A stretch of DNA of 53,657 nt from an uncultured Oscillibacter sp. (GTDB lineage Bacteria > Bacillota > Clostridia > Oscillospirales > Oscillospiraceae): the NCBI RefSeq assembly GCF_900546705.1, contig NZ_URDP01000010.1, forward strand, positions 1 to 53,657, in the 5' to 3' direction. Under the pieces are notes generated by a model. That model saw only the letters and a list, made by a program, of their open reading frames with translations. It did no database searches and was not told the DNA's origin. A program made the translations under genes and the position numbers. Shown piece after piece: positions 1-8,469 of the stretch; the first letter of the stretch is position 1; every line of letters begins with the position of its first letter.

Positions 1-78
1 CCGCACCATGAGGGGGGCATCCCGTTTCAGAAATGTGGGTTTAAATAAAACCCGTCACGCACCGAGCAGGAATCACGT

Positions 79-399
79 TCAGGCGTGTTCCTCGTCCTCG
101 TCAGCGAAGAGGGCCTCCATAAACTGCTGATAAACCAGCTCCAGCTCCTCGTCACTGTCCAGGGTGGAGAGCTGATCCTCTCCGTCCACATGGACCACCT
201 TCAGGATGATGAGGCCGTTTTCCTCGTCGTCCAGGTCCACCTCTTCCACACCGTCCTCCTGCTCCTCGCCCTGGATGGCGGGGAAGAAGGCCATGTAGGT
301 CTGACCGTTGTAGTCCAGGGTATCTACGTGCTCCAGCTCAAACTCGTTGCCCTCTTCATCGGTCACAGTGATGAAATCGGGACCAAATTCTTCACTCAT
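79..399 (-). CDS. DUF1292 family protein
   Basis: This 106-residue acidic protein has the look of the DUF1292 family of small Firmicute cytosolic proteins, whose function is unknown. It opens MSEEFGPDFITVTDEEG, continues with a beta-rich segment (FELEHVDTLDYNGQTYMAFF), and ends in a Glu/Asp-rich tail. The start at 399 is chosen because GGAAGG lies 13 bases upstream. An in-frame ATG four codons earlier sits only one base from that SD, and farther upstream codons precede the promoter at 433-461. The gene diverges from the class A PBP gene. In other Firmicutes DUF1292 genes often lie beside ireB and ruvX; here ireB is about 30 kb away. Confidence 0.85.
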   Translation of the reverse strand: MSEEFGPDFITVTDEEGNEFELEHVDTLDYNGQTYMAFFPAIQGEEQEDGVEEVDLDDEENGLIILKVVHVDGEDQLSTLDSDEELELVYQQFMEALFADEDEEHA

Positions 400-432
400 A
401 GATGGCACCATACCTTCCTTAGCGTCGTCTCT

Positions 433-461
433 ATTGTAGCCTGTACCGGCGAAAAATGCAA
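433..461 (-). promoter_or_regulatory. sigma-A-type promoter of the DUF1292 gene
   Basis: Read on the minus strand, TTGCAT, a 17-base spacer and TACAAT are seen. Transcription would start near 425, which excludes the longer upstream reading of the DUF1292 ORF. Confidence 0.65.
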
Positions 462-524
462 GAGTGGACCGGGCTAAATTTTTTGATATGTCGGATTGGG
501 ATACAAAAAAGCCGGGAAAGAGGG

Positions 525-552
525 TGGACAACAGGTGAGAACGTGATATAAT
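525..552 (+). promoter_or_regulatory. sigma-A-type promoter of the class A PBP gene
   Basis: TGGACA, a 16-base spacer and TATAAT are seen, leaving a leader of about 70 bases before the TTG start at 628. Confidence 0.6.
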
Positions 553-627
553 AACATCGATTCTCTGTAAGCATCAGACGCAGACAGCGGGCCAAAAGGC
601 CTGCTTATCAATACGGAGGTGTCATTT

Positions 628-3204
628 TTGCCGTCAAGATCCAATCAAAGTCCCCGGCCGCGGAAGGGCCGGAGCGAAAAGACCTACAACCCCGCGCTGC
701 ATATCCTGGGGATTGTGGGTAAGGTCGTGGGGACCTTCCTGCTGGTCATGCTGATCACGGGGATCATCCTCGTCTGCTTCGCCATGGTCTATATCAAAAC
801 GGTCATCCTGCCCCAGGCCCATCTGGACGCCAGTTTTGATATGAACCTGACCAGCACCATCTATTATATGAACCAGGAGACGGGACAATACGAGGAACAT
901 CTTTCCCTTCACGGTACGGAGAACCGCAAGAAAGTGACCTACGATCAGATCCCGGAAAATCTGGTCAACGCCACCATCGCCATTGAGGACGAGCGCTTTC
1001 TGACCCACGACGGCGTGGACTGGAAGCGTACCATCGGCGCCACGGTGAATATGTTCATCGGCATGAAGGACACCTTCGGCGGCTCCACCATCACCCAGCA
1101 GCTGCTCAAGAACATGACCGGAGACAACAGCGGCACCGTCAACCGTAAGGTCCGCGAGATCTTCCGGGCCCTGGAATTTGAGAAGAATTACACGAAAGAG
1201 CAGATTCTGGAGCTCTATCTCAACACCATCTACCTGGGCAAGACCTGCTACGGCGTTCAGACGGCTGCCAACTACTACTTCGGCAAGGATGTCTCGGAAC
1301 TGTCGGTGGCGGAGTGCGCATGTCTGATCGCCATTACCAACAACCCCTATCAGTACGGCCCCATGTCCACCCTGGTCATCACCCGGGAGGACGGCACCCA
1401 GGTAACGGCGCGGGAGCTGAACAAGGAGCGTCAGGAGCGGATTCTGGACAAGATGACTGAGGTGAAGGATCCGAAGACCGGCGAACCTTTCCTGACGGAG
1501 GAAGAGGCGGAGGCTGCCAAGGCAGAGCCGCTCCAGTTCACCGACGGGACGACTTCTTCCGACGACCAGGGCACTACCTCCAGCAGCGGCGTGAAGATCA
1601 ACTCCTGGTTTGTGGACCAGGTGTTCCTGGACGTGTCCAACGATCTGGCGGAGGCGGAGCACATCTCCGTGGAGGCCGCCCAGAAGAAGATCTACAACAG
1701 CGGCTATAATATCTACACCACGCTGGACCCGGAGATCCAGGAGATCGCCGAGTCCGTGTATGAGGACCGCAGCAACCTCAATGTGACTTCCCGCAACGGC
1801 CAGCTGCTGCAATCGGGTATTACGATTATCGACCCGGAGACCGGCAACATTGTGGCCATGGTAGGCGCGGTGGGTGAAAAGGACCGGAACCTGGGGTGGA
1901 ACTACGCCACGGGCCGGCGGCAGGTGGGCTCGTCCATCAAGCCGCTGACGGTCTACGCGCCGGCGCTGGACGCCGGTGTGGTGACCATGGCCTCCACGTT
2001 TGATAACTATCCTGTGCGGCTTTTGAACGACAGCCCGTGGCCCAAGAACTCCCCTCCGGGGTACAGCGGCTGGACGACGCTGGCCAACGGCGTGGCCAAC
2101 TCCATCAACACGGTGGCCGTACAGGTGGTGGAAAAGCTGACGATTCCCGCCTCCTACGCCTTTGCCACGGAGAAGCTGGGGCTGAACCTGGTGGCAGACG
2201 ATATGAACACCGCCGCTCTGGGCCTGGGCGGACTGACCCACGGCCTTTCCACGGTGGAGATGGCTGCGGCTTATGCCACCTTTGCCGACGGCGGCATCTA
2301 TCATGAGCCCCGCACCTATGTGAAGGTCACTGCCTCCGACGGTGTGACGGTGGTGCTGGAAAACGAGAGCGAGGAGCATGTAGCCATGAAGGAGACCACG
2401 GCGTACTTCATGAACCAGCTCCTCCAGGGGGTGGTCAACGGCGGAACCGGCGGCAGTGCCAAGTTCAGCGGCATGACCATTGCCGGCAAGACCGGTACTA
2501 CCAGCGACAACTATGACCGCTATTTCGTGGGCTACACGCCCTATTACGTGGCCGCAGTGTGGACGGGCTATGATTCGCCGGAGAAGATCAGCTACTCGGG
2601 CAACCCGGCCATCACCATGTGGAAGAAGGTCATGCAGAAGATCCATGAGAATCTGCCCAACAAGTCCTTCTCCACGCCCTCTTCTGGACTGGAGACGGTG
2701 GAGGTCTGTTCGGACAGCGGCCTGCGGCCCACGGATGCCTGCCGGGCGGATGTGCGCGGGTCCCGTGTGCGTACGGTGACGGTGGCTGCCGGTACGGCGC
2801 CTACGGAGTCCTGCAACCTTCACACCATGGTGGACTACTGCACGGAGGGCAAGTGCCTGGCCGGGGAGAACTGCCCTGCAGAGAGCGTGAAGCAGGTGGG
2901 CGTCCTGGACTATGTCCGGACGGACTACGGTGAGAGCATCAAGGCGGACGATGACGCCTATTTGCTGGTGAATATGCAGAAGGCGGCGGAGGCCGGCTGT
3001 CCCGTCCACACCCAGGCGGCCACGGAGCCGGAGCAGCCTGTCACCGACCCGGTGGAGACGCCCACTACAGACCCCAATGACCCCAACTACGATCCTTCCG
3101 GCGGCTTCGGCGACGAGAACATGCCCACGGAGCAGCCTTCCACAGAGCCTCAGAATCCTCCGGAAACGGATGAGAGCTGGGTCATCTGGCAGGAGAACGG
3201 CTGA
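628..3204 (+). CDS. class A penicillin-binding protein (PBP1A type)
   Basis: This 858-residue bifunctional peptidoglycan synthase polymerises lipid II and cross-links the strands at the outer membrane face. One membrane segment lies near residues 27-55. The GT51 glycosyltransferase follows, with AIEDERF carrying the catalytic Glu and GGSTITQQLLKN. The transpeptidase has S-S-I-K (GSSIKPL), SIN, and KTG (AGKTGTT) boxes. The last 60 or so residues are Pro/Thr/Glu-rich and probably a flexible wall-facing tail. The TTG start at 628 is preferred because GGAGG (615-619) is 8 bases before it, while the upstream GTG at 619 overlaps that SD. The gene is single, with its own promoter and terminator. Confidence 0.95.
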   Translation: MPSRSNQSPRPRKGRSEKTYNPALHILGIVGKVVGTFLLVMLITGIILVCFAMVYIKTVILPQAHLDASFDMNLTSTIYYMNQETGQYEEHLSLHGTENRKKVTYDQIPENLVNATIAIEDERFLTHDGVDWKRTIGATVNMFIGMKDTFGGSTITQQLLKNMTGDNSGTVNRKVREIFRALEFEKNYTKEQILELYLNTIYLGKTCYGVQTAANYYFGKDVSELSVAECACLIAITNNPYQYGPMSTLVITREDGTQVTARELNKERQERILDKMTEVKDPKTGEPFLTEEEAEAAKAEPLQFTDGTTSSDDQGTTSSSGVKINSWFVDQVFLDVSNDLAEAEHISVEAAQKKIYNSGYNIYTTLDPEIQEIAESVYEDRSNLNVTSRNGQLLQSGITIIDPETGNIVAMVGAVGEKDRNLGWNYATGRRQVGSSIKPLTVYAPALDAGVVTMASTFDNYPVRLLNDSPWPKNSPPGYSGWTTLANGVANSINTVAVQVVEKLTIPASYAFATEKLGLNLVADDMNTAALGLGGLTHGLSTVEMAAAYATFADGGIYHEPRTYVKVTASDGVTVVLENESEEHVAMKETTAYFMNQLLQGVVNGGTGGSAKFSGMTIAGKTGTTSDNYDRYFVGYTPYYVAAVWTGYDSPEKISYSGNPAITMWKKVMQKIHENLPNKSFSTPSSGLETVEVCSDSGLRPTDACRADVRGSRVRTVTVAAGTAPTESCNLHTMVDYCTEGKCLAGENCPAESVKQVGVLDYVRTDYGESIKADDDAYLLVNMQKAAEAGCPVHTQAATEPEQPVTDPVETPTTDPNDPNYDPSGGFGDENMPTEQPSTEPQNPPETDESWVIWQENG

Positions 3205-3234
3205 AGCTGCGAACGGCACCGGAACCAATAAAAG

Positions 3235-3268
3235 AGCAGCGTTCCCACAAGGGAACGCTGCTTTTTTT
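3235..3268 (+). terminator. intrinsic terminator after the class A PBP gene
   Basis: A perfect 12-base-pair stem (AGCAGCGTTCCC with GGGAACGCTGCT) and a four-base loop are followed by a T run. It separates the convergent PBP and moaB genes. Confidence 0.85.
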
Positions 3269-3276
3269 GCGCTTGC

Positions 3277-3771
3277 TCAGGACTGGGACGCACAGTCGGC
3301 TGGCCCGCCGGTGAGCATTTCGAGCCCGTGGCCAAGCGCCGGGAGCACGGCCTCCAGATTTTCCCGGGCGGCCTTGGGAGAGCCGGGTAGGTTGAGAATC
3401 AGAGTTTTGCCCCGGATGCCCGCCTGCGCCCGGGAGAGCATGCCCCGGGGAGTAATGCGCATGGAGGCGCTGCGCATGGCTTCCGGGATGCCGGGGGTCA
3501 GCCGCTGGCAGACGGCCAGGGTGGCCTCCGGCGTCACGTCCCGGGGGGAGAAGCCCGTGCCGCCGGTGGTGACAATCAGGGATACACCGGATTGATCGCT
3601 GAGCCGGCACAGCGCTGCTTCGATCTGGGGCTGCTCATCTGGGACAATGCAGGTGTGGGTCACCTGATAGCCGGACTGCTCCAGCAGGGAGGCCACCAGC
3701 GGGCCGCCTGCGTCGGGGCGCTCGCCCCGGAAACTGCGGTCACTGACGGTTACAACTGCGGCGTTAAACAT
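3277..3771 (-). CDS. moaB: MogA/MoaB-type molybdenum cofactor protein
   Basis: This 164-residue protein belongs to the MogA/MoaB family, which binds molybdopterin and, in MogA, adenylylates it before molybdate insertion. The family signature TTGGTGFSPRDVTPEA is present, as is PGSPKAARENL near the C terminus. It is the last gene of modA-modB-modC-moaB and its ATG overlaps the modC stop by 8 bases (ATGTTTAA), so translation is probably coupled. An AAGGAG SD lies 8 bases upstream of the chosen ATG. Whether it acts as MogA or as the less understood MoaB cannot be told from sequence alone. Confidence 0.88.
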   Translation of the reverse strand: MFNAAVVTVSDRSFRGERPDAGGPLVASLLEQSGYQVTHTCIVPDEQPQIEAALCRLSDQSGVSLIVTTGGTGFSPRDVTPEATLAVCQRLTPGIPEAMRSASMRITPRGMLSRAQAGIRGKTLILNLPGSPKAARENLEAVLPALGHGLEMLTGGPADCASQS

Positions 3772-4822
3772 GGTGTATCTCTCCTTTTTCACATGGAAAC
3801 AACAAAATATCGTCCGGGTTAACCTGTACGTGGATTCTGCTGCCCGGGGCGGGACAATTACCGGAGGGCAGCGCCATCCGCAGCGGCGGGGTACCTGGCG
3901 GCGCGTCGTCCGGGCGGAGCAGAATGGTGGCGGCGCCTACGTCCGGCAGGATCCGCTCCACAGAGCAGGAAAAGGCACCGGGCGCGTCCGCCGCGGCAGG
4001 ATGTACGGCGGCTGCCCGGATGGCTGCCCGGGTGCTGCCGGGATGCGTACTGCACGGCAGCGTAATGCCCCACTGGGGAAGGAACACGTGCGTACCGTCG
4101 GTCTGGGCGTCGGCAAAATTTTCGCAGCCTGCCAGACGGGCGGCGGCCTCTGTGGCAGGGTGGTGTACCAGACGCTCCGGTGAGGTCACCGGCTGGGTGT
4201 GTCCCCGCTCCATAACGCAGATGGCCGGGCAGTTGCGGAATACCTCACCCCGGTCGTGGGACACCCACAAAAGCGGGCCGCGGAAGTCCGACAGCAGCGC
4301 GGAAAGTTCTACTTCCAGCTGACTGCGCAGGTAGCTGTCCAGGGCGGAGAAGGGCTCGTCAAGCAAAATGGCGTTGGGCTCTGAAGCAAGAATACGGGCC
4401 AGGGCAGTGCGCTGCTGCTGGCCTCCGGAGAGCTGACGGGGCCGCAGAGAGGCCACATCCTCCAGCTCCATGCGGTGGAGCAGTTCGTCTGCCACCGCCT
4501 CCCGGCGGGCCTTTTGGCGTACAGCCACGGCAATGTTTTGCCGCACGGTCATGTTGGGGAAGAGGGCGTACTGCTGGAAGAGATAGCCCACCTGCCGCTG
4601 TTGGGGCGGCAGATTCACGCCGGCGGCGCTGTCGAAGAGGACACGTCCGTCCAGAGTGATGCGGCCCTCGTCCGGCCGGAGGATTCCGGCAATGCACTTG
4701 AGTGTCACGGACTTCCCGCAGCCGGAGGCTCCGAACAGGGCCAGCGGCGTCCGGTCTGCCTCAAACTGCACATCCAGAAAAAAGCTGCCCAGCCGTTTGC
4801 GAATGGATACGGAAAGACTCAT
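3764..4822 (-). CDS. modC: molybdate ABC transporter ATP-binding protein ModC
   Basis: This 352-residue ATPase powers molybdate import with ModA and ModB. Walker A (GASGCGKS), a Q-loop (YLFQQYALFP), the ABC signature (LSGGQQQR), Walker B (AILLDEP) and the switch His (WVSHD) are all visible. After about residue 235 a TOBE-like domain, the usual site for oxyanion sensing, makes up the C terminus. The start at 4822 overlaps the modB stop by ATGA; the upstream in-frame sequence lies inside modB and was rejected. The gene order modA-modB-modC matches the canonical molybdate operon. Confidence 0.93.
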   Translation of the reverse strand: MSLSVSIRKRLGSFFLDVQFEADRTPLALFGASGCGKSVTLKCIAGILRPDEGRITLDGRVLFDSAAGVNLPPQQRQVGYLFQQYALFPNMTVRQNIAVAVRQKARREAVADELLHRMELEDVASLRPRQLSGGQQQRTALARILASEPNAILLDEPFSALDSYLRSQLEVELSALLSDFRGPLLWVSHDRGEVFRNCPAICVMERGHTQPVTSPERLVHHPATEAAARLAGCENFADAQTDGTHVFLPQWGITLPCSTHPGSTRAAIRAAAVHPAAADAPGAFSCSVERILPDVGAATILLRPDDAPPGTPPLRMALPSGNCPAPGSRIHVQVNPDDILLFPCEKGEIHHV

Positions 4823-5487
4823 GACCGGACCTCCTTTTGCCGCACTTCCAGCAGATTTACCGCCAGCAGAAAGACGGTCGACAGCGCAATGTTCACCAGA
4901 ACCCACCGCAGGGCTCCGGCGTCGTCGTTGGTACGCCAGAGCTGATAGACTGTGGTGGAGATGGTAGCGGTACGGCCGGGGGTGTAGCCGGCGACCATGG
5001 AGGTGGCACCGTATTCTCCCAGAGCCCGGGCAAAGGAGAGCACAGCCCCTGCCAGGATTCCCTGGCGGCAGACCGGCATCTGGACCCGCCAGAAGATCCA
5101 GGTGTTGGACCGGCCCAGGGTGCGGGCGGCGTCTGCGAGCGTCGTGTCGAAGCTCTCAAAGGCACCCCGGGCGGTACGGTACATCAGGGGGAACGCCACT
5201 ACCACCGTGGCAAAGATAGCCGACCACCAGGTCATGACCATCCGCACGCCGAACGTCTCCAGAACAAAAGCGCCCAGCGGCCGCTTGGGACCCAGCAGCA
5301 CCAGCAGCAGCCAGCCTACCACCGTGGGCGGCAGTACCAGCGGCAGCGTCAGCACCACGTCCAGAATACCCTTTGCTGCCCGGGGCAGCCGGGCAATGTA
5401 ATAGGCGGAGAAAATCCCCAGGAAAAACACCGCAGCCGTGGAAATGGCGGCGATGCGCAGGGAATTAAGGAGGGGATACCAGTCCAT
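4819..5487 (-). CDS. modB: molybdate ABC transporter permease ModB
   Basis: This 222-residue integral membrane permease has about five hydrophobic segments. The permease EAA-type loop that docks on the ATPase is recognisable (DTTLADAARTLGRS...FWRVQMP). LPLVLPPTVVGWLLL is typical of ModB/CysT permeases. AGGAGG lies 7 bases before the ATG. The stop overlaps the modC start, so the pair is coupled. Confidence 0.93.
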   Translation of the reverse strand: MDWYPLLNSLRIAAISTAAVFFLGIFSAYYIARLPRAAKGILDVVLTLPLVLPPTVVGWLLLVLLGPKRPLGAFVLETFGVRMVMTWWSAIFATVVVAFPLMYRTARGAFESFDTTLADAARTLGRSNTWIFWRVQMPVCRQGILAGAVLSFARALGEYGATSMVAGYTPGRTATISTTVYQLWRTNDDAGALRWVLVNIALSTVFLLAVNLLEVRQKEVRS

Positions 5488-5532
5488 ATGAGGGCCTCCT
5501 GAAAGGGAGAATAGAGATACGCCATTTCCACC

Positions 5533-5564
5533 CGCCTTAGGCGGAGCGCCGCAGTGCGGCGTTC
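5533..5564 (-). promoter_or_regulatory. two short hairpins between modA and modB
   Basis: Two adjacent inverted repeats, CCGCC-TTA-GGCGG (5533-5545) and GCGCCGCA with TGCGGCGT (about 5548-5563), fill the gap between modA and modB. No T run follows them on the minus strand, so they look like a processing or stabilising element rather than a terminator. Such a structure could raise the level of modA relative to modBC. That role is inference. Confidence 0.4.
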
Positions 5565-5586
5565 AAGCGTTTCCGGGCCCGGCGGA

Positions 5587-6393
5587 TCAGCCCAGAGGCG
5601 TGAAGCCTACGCTCTCAAAGACAGCCTTGGCATCGTCAGAGGACAGATAGTCCAAAAACGCTTTGGCCTCATCGCTGTGCTGGCTCTGTGCCAGGACGGC
5701 GGCGGGATAAATCACCTGTCCGCACATATCGGCGGTGGCTTCGTCCACGGTGTCAAGTCCGGCGGAGAAGGCGTCGGTTGCGTAGATGATGCCGCAGTCC
5801 ACGGCATTTTCGCTGACCTGGGTGGTGACCTCCTTGACGTCGGAGCCGTAGGTGAGACAGCGGCCGATGGCGGACTCGTCCAGCCCATAGTAGGCAAAAA
5901 TCTTCTGGGTGTACTGTCCTACGGGAACGTCGCTGTTGCCCATGGCCAGCAGCACATCCCCGCTTTGCAGCAGCTGGGAGAGCTGATCGAAGCTCTCAAT
6001 GCCGGCGGGATTGCCCTCGGGAACGGCCAGCGTCACCTTGTTTTCCAGCAGATCCCGGCGGGTGCCCTCCAGCACGCCGCCCTCTTGCTCCAGGGTGTCC
6101 ATCTGCGTGGGAGCTGCGGAGATAAACAGATCGCACACGGCGCCTTCCTGAATCTGCTTGAGCAGATCGCCGGAGGAGGCGTAGGAGGGAACGATGGTGA
6201 CCTGGGGCGCGACGGACTGATAAAGACCGATGATCTCATCCAGCGTCTCCGTCATGGAGGCGGCGGCAAAGACCGTCAGCTCCACAGCCTCGCCTTCCGT
6301 GGATTCCTCCTGGGAGGATGCCTCTTTCTGGCCGCAGGCGGCCAGGGACGCGGCCATGGACATGGCCAGCAGCAGGGCAACAAGCTTCTTCAT
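5587..6393 (-). CDS. modA: molybdate-binding lipoprotein ModA
   Basis: This 268-residue substrate-binding lipoprotein captures molybdate outside the membrane. It has a lipoprotein signal (SLAACGQK, lipid on Cys 20). The mature part carries the ModA-like starts LTVFAAASMTETLDEI and SYASSGDLLKQI, a Glu/Ser-rich linker at residues 23-36, and the second-domain segment CGIIYATDAFSAG. An AAGGAAG SD precedes the ATG. It is the first gene of modABC-moaB. The ligand could in principle be tungstate, since ModA proteins often bind both. Confidence 0.93.
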   Translation of the reverse strand: MKKLVALLLAMSMAASLAACGQKEASSQEESTEGEAVELTVFAAASMTETLDEIIGLYQSVAPQVTIVPSYASSGDLLKQIQEGAVCDLFISAAPTQMDTLEQEGGVLEGTRRDLLENKVTLAVPEGNPAGIESFDQLSQLLQSGDVLLAMGNSDVPVGQYTQKIFAYYGLDESAIGRCLTYGSDVKEVTTQVSENAVDCGIIYATDAFSAGLDTVDEATADMCGQVIYPAAVLAQSQHSDEAKAFLDYLSSDDAKAVFESVGFTPLG

Positions 6394-6446
6394 AATAGTC
6401 TTCCTTTCTGATGATAGTCTGATAAAACCGCCTTTTCAAGAGCGGG

Positions 6447-6480
6447 AGTATCTATTCGTAATACTTGATTGAGAATAACG
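6447..6480 (-). promoter_or_regulatory. candidate ModE-type operator and promoter of modA
   Basis: On the minus strand a 24-base dyad (6480-6457) begins CGTTATT and ends GTATTACG. A matching 24-base dyad lies upstream of moaA at 9428-9451, and the two aligned regions agree at about 20 of 28 positions. The arms resemble the CGTTAT/ATAACG arms I recall for E. coli ModE operators. A weak promoter (TTCTCA, 17 bases, GATACT at 6475-6447) overlaps the dyad, which fits repression when molybdate is plentiful. The regulator is not encoded in this window. Confidence 0.55.
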
Positions 6481-6485
6481 CTAGG

Positions 6486-6516
6486 GGAAAAGGATGCGCC
6501 GGAGTCCGGCGCGTCC
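6486..6516 (-). terminator. intrinsic terminator of the moaA operon
   Basis: On the minus strand an 11-base-pair stem (GGACGCGCCGG with CCGGCGCATCC, one G-T pair) is followed by TTTTCCCC. It lies just after the molybdopterin-binding gene. Confidence 0.75.
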
Positions 6517-6521
6517 GCATA

Positions 6522-7541
6522 TTATTTTCCAAAGGGGCACACAGGCCAGTGGCAGGGCTTGCATCCCAGGCACAGCCCGCCCTCACCCATAACGGCGAAG
6601 TCCGCACGGGTCATCTCCACACCGGCGGCCAGGCGGGGCAGCGCCAGGTCAAAGATGGTGGCACCGGCGTACATGACGCATCCGGGCAGGCCGCACACAG
6701 CGGTGCCGTCGTCATAGTAGCCCAGGAGAAACATGGCGCCGGGCAGCACCGGGGCACCGTAGGTGACGATGCGGGCACCACTTGCCTTGATTCCGCCGGG
6801 CGTATTGTCGTCCGGGTCCACGCTCATGCCGCCGGTGCAGCAGATGAGATCGGCGCCGGTGGCGCGGGCCTGGGCAATGGAGGCGGCCACATGGTCCACG
6901 CCGTCGCCGGAGTAGAAGACCTCCAGTGTCTCAATGCCGTAGGAGGCCAGCTTGTCCCGGACTACAGGGGTGAAGGTATCCTGGATACGGCCGGTGAGCA
7001 CCTCGCTGCCGGTGGCCACGATGGCGGCGGTCTTTTTCACGAAAGGCAGCAGCTCCAGCAATGGACGGTTCCCGGCAGCATCCTCGGCAGCCCGGAGCTG
7101 TTCCTCCCGGATGATGAGGGGGATGACCCGGGTACCGGCCAGCTTGTCGCCCGTTCGGACAGCGGTATTGCCGTGACGGGTGGCGACCATAATTTCGTCC
7201 AGACTGTTGAGGGCGGTGAGCCGTGCGCTGTCCACCCGGAACAATCCGTCGCACCCGGCAGTGATTTCAATCTTGCCTTCGCTGGCCTGGCTGCGTTCCA
7301 TGTGTTCGTTCAGGCACAGGGCACAGAGCCGCTCCGCTGCATCGTTTTCGTGGACCATGCCCGGCTCCATCTCCCACACATACAGATGCTCCTTGCCCAT
7401 GGAGAGCAGCACCGGGATGTCCTCCGGCTGAACTACGTGGCCCTTGCGGAACCGGGGGCCCTTGTAGGTATCCTTGATGATCTGAGTCATGTCGTGGCAC
7501 AGCACATGGCCCACGGCGTCCTCGGTACGGATCAGTTTCAT
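6522..7541 (-). CDS. molybdopterin-binding domain protein with C-terminal four-cysteine motif
   Basis: This 339-residue protein carries a MoCF/MoeA-type molybdopterin-binding domain in its second half (ATGSEVLTGRIQDT, CTGGMSVDPDDNTPGG, GLPGCVMY). The N-terminal 160 residues are not a complete MoeA. The C terminus holds C-x2-C-x2-C-x4-C (CLGCKPCHWPVC), which could bind a metal or iron-sulfur centre. The gene starts inside the MOSC gene stop (ATGA), as the fourth gene of moaA-moaC-MOSC-this gene. A role in late cofactor assembly or delivery is likely by context, but the exact reaction is unknown. Confidence 0.85.
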   Translation of the reverse strand: MKLIRTEDAVGHVLCHDMTQIIKDTYKGPRFRKGHVVQPEDIPVLLSMGKEHLYVWEMEPGMVHENDAAERLCALCLNEHMERSQASEGKIEITAGCDGLFRVDSARLTALNSLDEIMVATRHGNTAVRTGDKLAGTRVIPLIIREEQLRAAEDAAGNRPLLELLPFVKKTAAIVATGSEVLTGRIQDTFTPVVRDKLASYGIETLEVFYSGDGVDHVAASIAQARATGADLICCTGGMSVDPDDNTPGGIKASGARIVTYGAPVLPGAMFLLGYYDDGTAVCGLPGCVMYAGATIFDLALPRLAAGVEMTRADFAVMGEGGLCLGCKPCHWPVCPFGK

Positions 7542-7981
7542 AATGCCGCCTCCACTACTTCGATCTCATCGCCGGGGCGTACAGTGCCCTCCCGCACGAC
7601 GATGGCAAAAATGCCCTCCGTGGGCATGACGCATTTGCCTACTGCCTTTTTGATGGCGCAGTCGCTGTGGCACTCCTTGCCGATCTGGGTGACCTCCACC
7701 TCGGTTTCGCCGATGCGCAGGTGGGTGCCCACAGGGAGGTGCTTGAGGTCAATCCCGCAGGTGTTGATGTTCTCGGCGAACACGCCTGCATCCAGGGGGA
7801 TGGGGCAGGCATCGCGCATGGTATCCACGCTCTCCTCGGCCAGGAGGCTGATCTGCCGGTGCCAGTCGCCGGCATGGGCATCTCCCACGATGCCGTGGTG
7901 CAGCCGGAGCTGAATTTCCGGCACCGGGTGTTTGATGGTGCCCTTTTTCTCGCTGATATTGACGGATACAACCGTGGCCAA
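7538..7981 (-). CDS. MOSC domain protein
   Basis: This 147-residue single MOSC domain protein resembles the C-terminal domain of Moco sulfurase. Family members bind molybdopterin or help with sulfur transfer. GIVGDAHAGDWHRQISLLAEES and the conserved-Cys region KECHSDCAIKKAVGKCVMPTEGIFA are seen. The TTG at 7981 is taken as the start because AAAGGAG lies 8 bases upstream; the GTG at 7990 abuts the SD. The gene is tightly packed behind moaC and overlaps the next gene by four bases. It may deliver sulfur or selenium to a molybdenum enzyme, which is inference. Confidence 0.88.
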   Translation of the reverse strand: MATVVSVNISEKKGTIKHPVPEIQLRLHHGIVGDAHAGDWHRQISLLAEESVDTMRDACPIPLDAGVFAENINTCGIDLKHLPVGTHLRIGETEVEVTQIGKECHSDCAIKKAVGKCVMPTEGIFAIVVREGTVRPGDEIEVVEAAL

Positions 7982-7986
7982 GGGGC

Positions 7987-8466
7987 TCACTCCTTTATCT
8001 TGTAGTCTCCGCTCTTGCCGCCGGATTTTTCCAGCAGGCGGATGTTGGTGATACGCATATCCTTTTGAACGGCTTTGCACATATCGTAAATGGTCAATGC
8101 CGCCACGGACACGGCGCTCAGCGCCTCCATCTCCACACCGGTGACGCCGGTGCAGGTGACGGAGGCCCGGATGGATACCATGCAGGGCTCGTCCGAAAGA
8201 GCGAACGTGATGTCGATGCCGGTGAGGGGCAGGGGGTGACACATGGGGATCAGCTCCCAGTTGTGTTTGGCGGCCTGGATACCGGCCACCTGGGCTACGG
8301 CCAGCACGTCACCTTTTTTCATGGTGCCGTTTTTGATATGGGTCATGGTCTGGGGGGCCATGCGGATCTCGCCCGCTGCTACGGCAGTGCGGTGGGTGAC
8401 AGCCTTATTGGTCACGTCCACCATTTTTGCCCGGCCCTGTTCGTTGAAATGTGTCAGTTCGTCCAC
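7987..8466 (-). CDS. moaC: cyclic pyranopterin monophosphate synthase MoaC
   Basis: This 159-residue enzyme completes conversion of the MoaA product to cyclic pyranopterin monophosphate in molybdenum cofactor synthesis. The conserved boxes KHNWELIPMCHPLPLTG and GVEMEALSAVSVAALTIYDM are intact, and C-terminal KSGGKSGDY is the expected ending. The start is a GTG at 8466 with GGAGG 7 bases upstream, the SD lying inside the last codons of moaA. Confidence 0.95.
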   Translation of the reverse strand: MDELTHFNEQGRAKMVDVTNKAVTHRTAVAAGEIRMAPQTMTHIKNGTMKKGDVLAVAQVAGIQAAKHNWELIPMCHPLPLTGIDITFALSDEPCMVSIRASVTCTGVTGVEMEALSAVSVAALTIYDMCKAVQKDMRITNIRLLEKSGGKSGDYKIKE

Positions 8467-8469
8467 GGT

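Noticed and set aside
634..3228. 864-residue minus-strand open frame opposite the class A PBP gene
   Set aside because: It mirrors the codons of a well-supported gene in GC-rich DNA, has low-complexity His/Arg/Gly composition and no SD.
6411..6439. TTGAAA-N17-TATCAT on the minus strand as modA promoter
   Set aside because: Its start would fall inside the modA SD, leaving no ribosome-binding site. The upstream weak promoter overlapping the dyad is preferred.
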